From an uncultured Elusimicrobia bacterium (lineage in GTDB: Bacteria; Elusimicrobiota; Elusimicrobia; UBA1565; UBA9628): 8,538 bases of DNA. This document shows, in pieces, positions 6,388-8,538 of this stretch. The stretch is from positions 1 through 8,538 of the forward strand of contig CAIQSZ010000407.1 in assembly GCA_903874575.1 (NCBI GenBank), given 5' to 3'. The number at the start of each line of letters is the position of its first letter. Positions within the stretch are counted from its first letter, which is position 1. The position numbers and the translations under genes were made by a program. Under the pieces are notes generated by a model. The model did no database searches. It had not been told where the DNA came from and saw nothing but the letters and a program-made list of their open reading frames with translations.

Positions 6388-7796
6388 AGCCGATGAAGGT
6401 CAGTCTCGTCGAGGCCGTATTTCCCGGCAGAGGCAGCCTCTACGGGAACATGAGGCTTTCCCTGCTCGCGGGGGACCTCCAGGCCGGCGGGCACCTCGTG
6501 CGGGTCTTCACGGTGGAGTCGACTCCCGGGGGCGTTCCTTCGTCCGTCCTCAAGAGGTTCCTCCAGGATCCGTTCGCGGCCGCAAGCGACGCGGTCGTCT
6601 TCTATCGCGTTTGGCCGGACGACTTGGCGCGCGCCGTCCGCAAGCGCAGTCCCCGGGCGCGGCTGTGCCTTTATGAGAGCGGCACGCCCTTCGAGCTGCT
6701 TCCGGGCGTGGAGGTCGTGACGGGGGGGCGCTTTTCCATCATGCGGGTCGTCGAAGGACGCGCGGGCGGGCGGGCGCGGAGCGCCGCGGACGAATCCGGA
6801 TTGTTCGTGCCCGCCGCGCGGCCGTTTCGTCCGGACCTGAGACGCACGGTGATTTTCAGCCGCGGCCTCGCCCCGGAGAGCGGCGGGGCGGCCGAGCTCC
6901 TCGGGCGGTTGAACTGTCCCTATCGCAGGAGCGTGCGGCTTAATCCCCTCTTCGACGGGCTTGATTTGCCGGGGAACGTCGCCTTCACGGGCGGATGCTC
7001 GATGTGCCTGTTCCGCGTGAGCCGGGCCGCCTCCGTGGATCGCTCCGAGTGGGTCGATTCGATCGTCCGGCAGATGCGTTGGATCCGCGAGAACGGACGC
7101 GCCGTCGCCGACTTCCGCTTATGCGAGCACGCGCCGCTCGATCATCTGGACGCTTTGCTGGCGCGTCTTCGAAGGGAGGGGATCTCGGATCTGACCTTGC
7201 TCTTGGACCTGCGGGTCGATCAACTGCTGTCCAAAAAGACGGATTGGGCGGCCGTCGCGGCCCTGGCCAGACGCGCGCGGACCCGGCTCGATTTCGCGTG
7301 CATCGGCTTCGAGAACTTTTCCCAGCCCGAATTGGAGCGCCTCAACAAGGGGACGACCGCGGTTCAAAACGTGGCGGCGGTCCGCTTTCTGCGGCGGCTG
7401 TGCGCGCAGGCCGGCGACGTATTCTCCTGCCGGCACGCCGCGGCGGGGTTCATCTTGTTCTCGCCCTGGACCACCCCGCGCGACCTTGCGGTCAACGTCA
7501 GGATGTTTCGGGCCCTCGATTTCGGCGAACTCTGCGCGGGGCTCGCGCGGATGCGGCTGTGCTTGTATCCCGAAATGCCGCTCTATCATCTGGCGGCGCG
7601 CGACGGCCTCCTGCTCGAGCGTCTGCCCCCGGGCTGGAGGCGGAGCCTGAACAACACCGCCGCGGATCATCCCTGGACGTTCGCCTCCGAGCGGACGAAG
7701 GCCGTCCATGACGAGGCGATGCGCCTGCTCGGCCAAGGACGGGGCGACGACGTCGACGCCCTGGAGGAGGCGCTGCGCGCCGCCGGTCCGGGCTAA
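6384..7796 (+). CDS. Radical SAM-like protein with degraded B12-binding-like N-terminal domain and incomplete Cys motif
   Basis: A 470-residue protein. Residues 1 to about 170 look like the Rossmann-type domain found in front of B12-binding radical SAM enzymes (PGRGSLYGNMRLSLLAGDL), but the DxHxxG cobalamin motif is absent. Residues from about 196 to 430 resemble a radical SAM barrel: IGFENFSQPELERLNKGTT near 305-323 and GFILFSPWTTPRDL near 355-368 are typical of this superfamily. The cluster site is unusual: F201-TGG-C205-SM-C208 has the last two positions of CxxxCxxC but Phe at the first. The ATG at 6384 overlaps the previous stop (ATGA), which supports coupling; a second ATG lies at 6393. 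GGAGG at 6365-6369 is rather far upstream. It could be an enzyme of the same pathway with altered cluster binding, or a non-catalytic paralog. The stop overlaps that of the convergent transporter gene. Confidence 0.8.
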   Translation: MKPMKVSLVEAVFPGRGSLYGNMRLSLLAGDLQAGGHLVRVFTVESTPGGVPSSVLKRFLQDPFAAASDAVVFYRVWPDDLARAVRKRSPRARLCLYESGTPFELLPGVEVVTGGRFSIMRVVEGRAGGRARSAADESGLFVPAARPFRPDLRRTVIFSRGLAPESGGAAELLGRLNCPYRRSVRLNPLFDGLDLPGNVAFTGGCSMCLFRVSRAASVDRSEWVDSIVRQMRWIRENGRAVADFRLCEHAPLDHLDALLARLRREGISDLTLLLDLRVDQLLSKKTDWAAVAALARRARTRLDFACIGFENFSQPELERLNKGTTAVQNVAAVRFLRRLCAQAGDVFSCRHAAAGFILFSPWTTPRDLAVNVRMFRALDFGELCAGLARMRLCLYPEMPLYHLAARDGLLLERLPPGWRRSLNNTAADHPWTFASERTKAVHDEAMRLLGQGRGDDVDALEEALRAAGPG

Positions 7797-8538
7797 GGCA
7801 CCAGCATGCCGGCGATGCAGCCGGTCATGAAGCTGGCCAGCGAGCCGCCCAGAAGGGCGTACAAGCCCAGGCGGGCCACGTCGGCTTTGCGTTTGGGAGC
7901 CAGGACGCCCAGGCCGCCGATCTGGACGGCGATGGACAGGAAGTTGGCGAAGCCGCACAGGGCGTGGATGCCGATGCGCAAGGAGCGGGGATCCAGCGGC
8001 GTCAGGACGTGGGTCTTGCACCACTGCGCCATATGGACGTAGGCCACGAACTCGTTGAGCACGGTTTTCTCGCCGATGAGCTGTCCGACGACGGAGCAGT
8101 CCTTCCAGGGCACGCCCATGATCCAGGCCAGGGGGGAGAGCGCCCAGCCCAGCACGGTCTCCAGGCCCACGGCGGGCAGGCCGAAATAGCCGAACGCGGC
8201 GTGAAAGGCGCCGTTGACCATGGCCAACAGGGACATGAAGGCGACCAGCATGGCGGCGACGTTGAAGGCCAGCTGAATGCCGGTGGAGGCGCCGTTGGCG
8301 GCGGCCTCGAAGACGTTGGCGGCGCTTTCGTGGTATTCCAGCTTCAGGGTGCCGGAGGTCGCGGGCTTGCCCGTCTCGGGGATGAGCATCTTCGCCATCA
8401 GCAGGGCGGCGGGCGCTTCCATGATGCAGGCGGCCAGGAGCTGGCCGGGGGCGTCGGGGAAGTAAGGCTTGAGCAGTCCGGCGTAGACGACCATCACGCC
8501 GGCGGCGATCGTGGCCATTCCGGCGACCATCAAGCACA
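7793..8538 (-). CDS. CNT-family concentrative nucleoside transporter, C-terminal part (5' end outside window)
   Basis: Inner-membrane nucleoside/cation symporter of the NupC/CNT family. The frame is open from the right window edge to a TAG (complement of 7793-7795). The apparent starts near 8530 are internal, because the first residues (MVAGMATIAAGVMVVYAG) correspond to the region just after the GQTEAP hairpin of CNT proteins. About 248 codons are visible of a protein usually near 400 aa. Characteristic segments are ANVFEAAANGASTGIQLAFN, SPLAWIMGVPW, VLNEFVAYVHM and ALCGFANFLSIAVQIGGLG. The Glu of NEFVAY and the Asn and Ser of FANFLS match ribose-contacting residues known from the Vibrio CNT structure (recalled, not aligned). 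Multiple hydrophobic helices support membrane location. It converges on the radical SAM-like gene with a 4-bp stop-codon overlap. The family is secure; nucleoside preference is not known. Confidence 0.9.
   Translation of the reverse strand, partial: CLMVAGMATIAAGVMVVYAGLLKPYFPDAPGQLLAACIMEAPAALLMAKMLIPETGKPATSGTLKLEYHESAANVFEAAANGASTGIQLAFNVAAMLVAFMSLLAMVNGAFHAAFGYFGLPAVGLETVLGWALSPLAWIMGVPWKDCSVVGQLIGEKTVLNEFVAYVHMAQWCKTHVLTPLDPRSLRIGIHALCGFANFLSIAVQIGGLGVLAPKRKADVARLGLYALLGGSLASFMTGCIAGMLVP

Overview
This is a GC-rich window with long, tightly packed genes. It holds a four-gene plus-strand operon (about 1338-7796) encoding a nitrogenase-like enzyme system that is not a nitrogen-fixing nitrogenase. 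The operon lies between two nucleobase/nucleoside transporter genes, each cut by a window edge. The best guess for the host is a high-GC Elusimicrobiota lineage (soil or groundwater type), with Myxococcota as the alternative. The reason is the gene set: NifH-like and NifD/NifK-like paralogs beside a radical SAM-type protein. From memory, such clusters were reported in groundwater Elusimicrobia (Méheust and colleagues, 2020), with related loci in Myxococcales and Gracilibacteria, and were proposed to reduce a tetrapyrrole. A small basic protein that resembles a Myxococcota/Elusimicrobiota type fits the same hosts. The taxonomy is inference.

Layout. At 1-950 (+) is the C-terminal part of an NCS2-type xanthine/uracil family permease. 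Positions 951-1022 are non-coding, with a possible weak terminator and a possible extended -10 element. At 1023-1244 (+) is a small Lys/Arg-rich protein. Positions 1245-1337 are intergenic, with one clear hairpin and an AT-rich stretch just before the operon. The operon follows: a TPR protein (1338-2906), a NifH-like reductase fused to a NifD/BchN-type domain (2894-5128), a separate NifK/BchB-like subunit (5125-6387), and a radical SAM-like protein with an incomplete cluster motif (6384-7796). The genes overlap by 13, 4 and 4 nt, so translational coupling is likely. At 7793-8538 (-) is the C-terminal part of a CNT-family nucleoside transporter. It converges on the operon, and the two stop codons overlap.

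How the genes may work together (inference). The N-terminal half of the fusion keeps the P-loop and both [4Fe-4S]-bridging cysteines of NifH, so it should act as an ATP-driven electron donor. Its fused C-terminal half and the separate 420-aa protein look like the two different subunits of a BchNB- or NifDK-type catalytic core. Their P-cluster-type cysteines seem to be shared out in a complementary way, two in one subunit and one in the other. The radical SAM-like protein could modify the substrate or act as a binding protein, and the TPR protein could be a scaffold. No nifB, nifE/N, ferredoxin gene or other nif gene is visible. The substrate cannot be told from this sequence.
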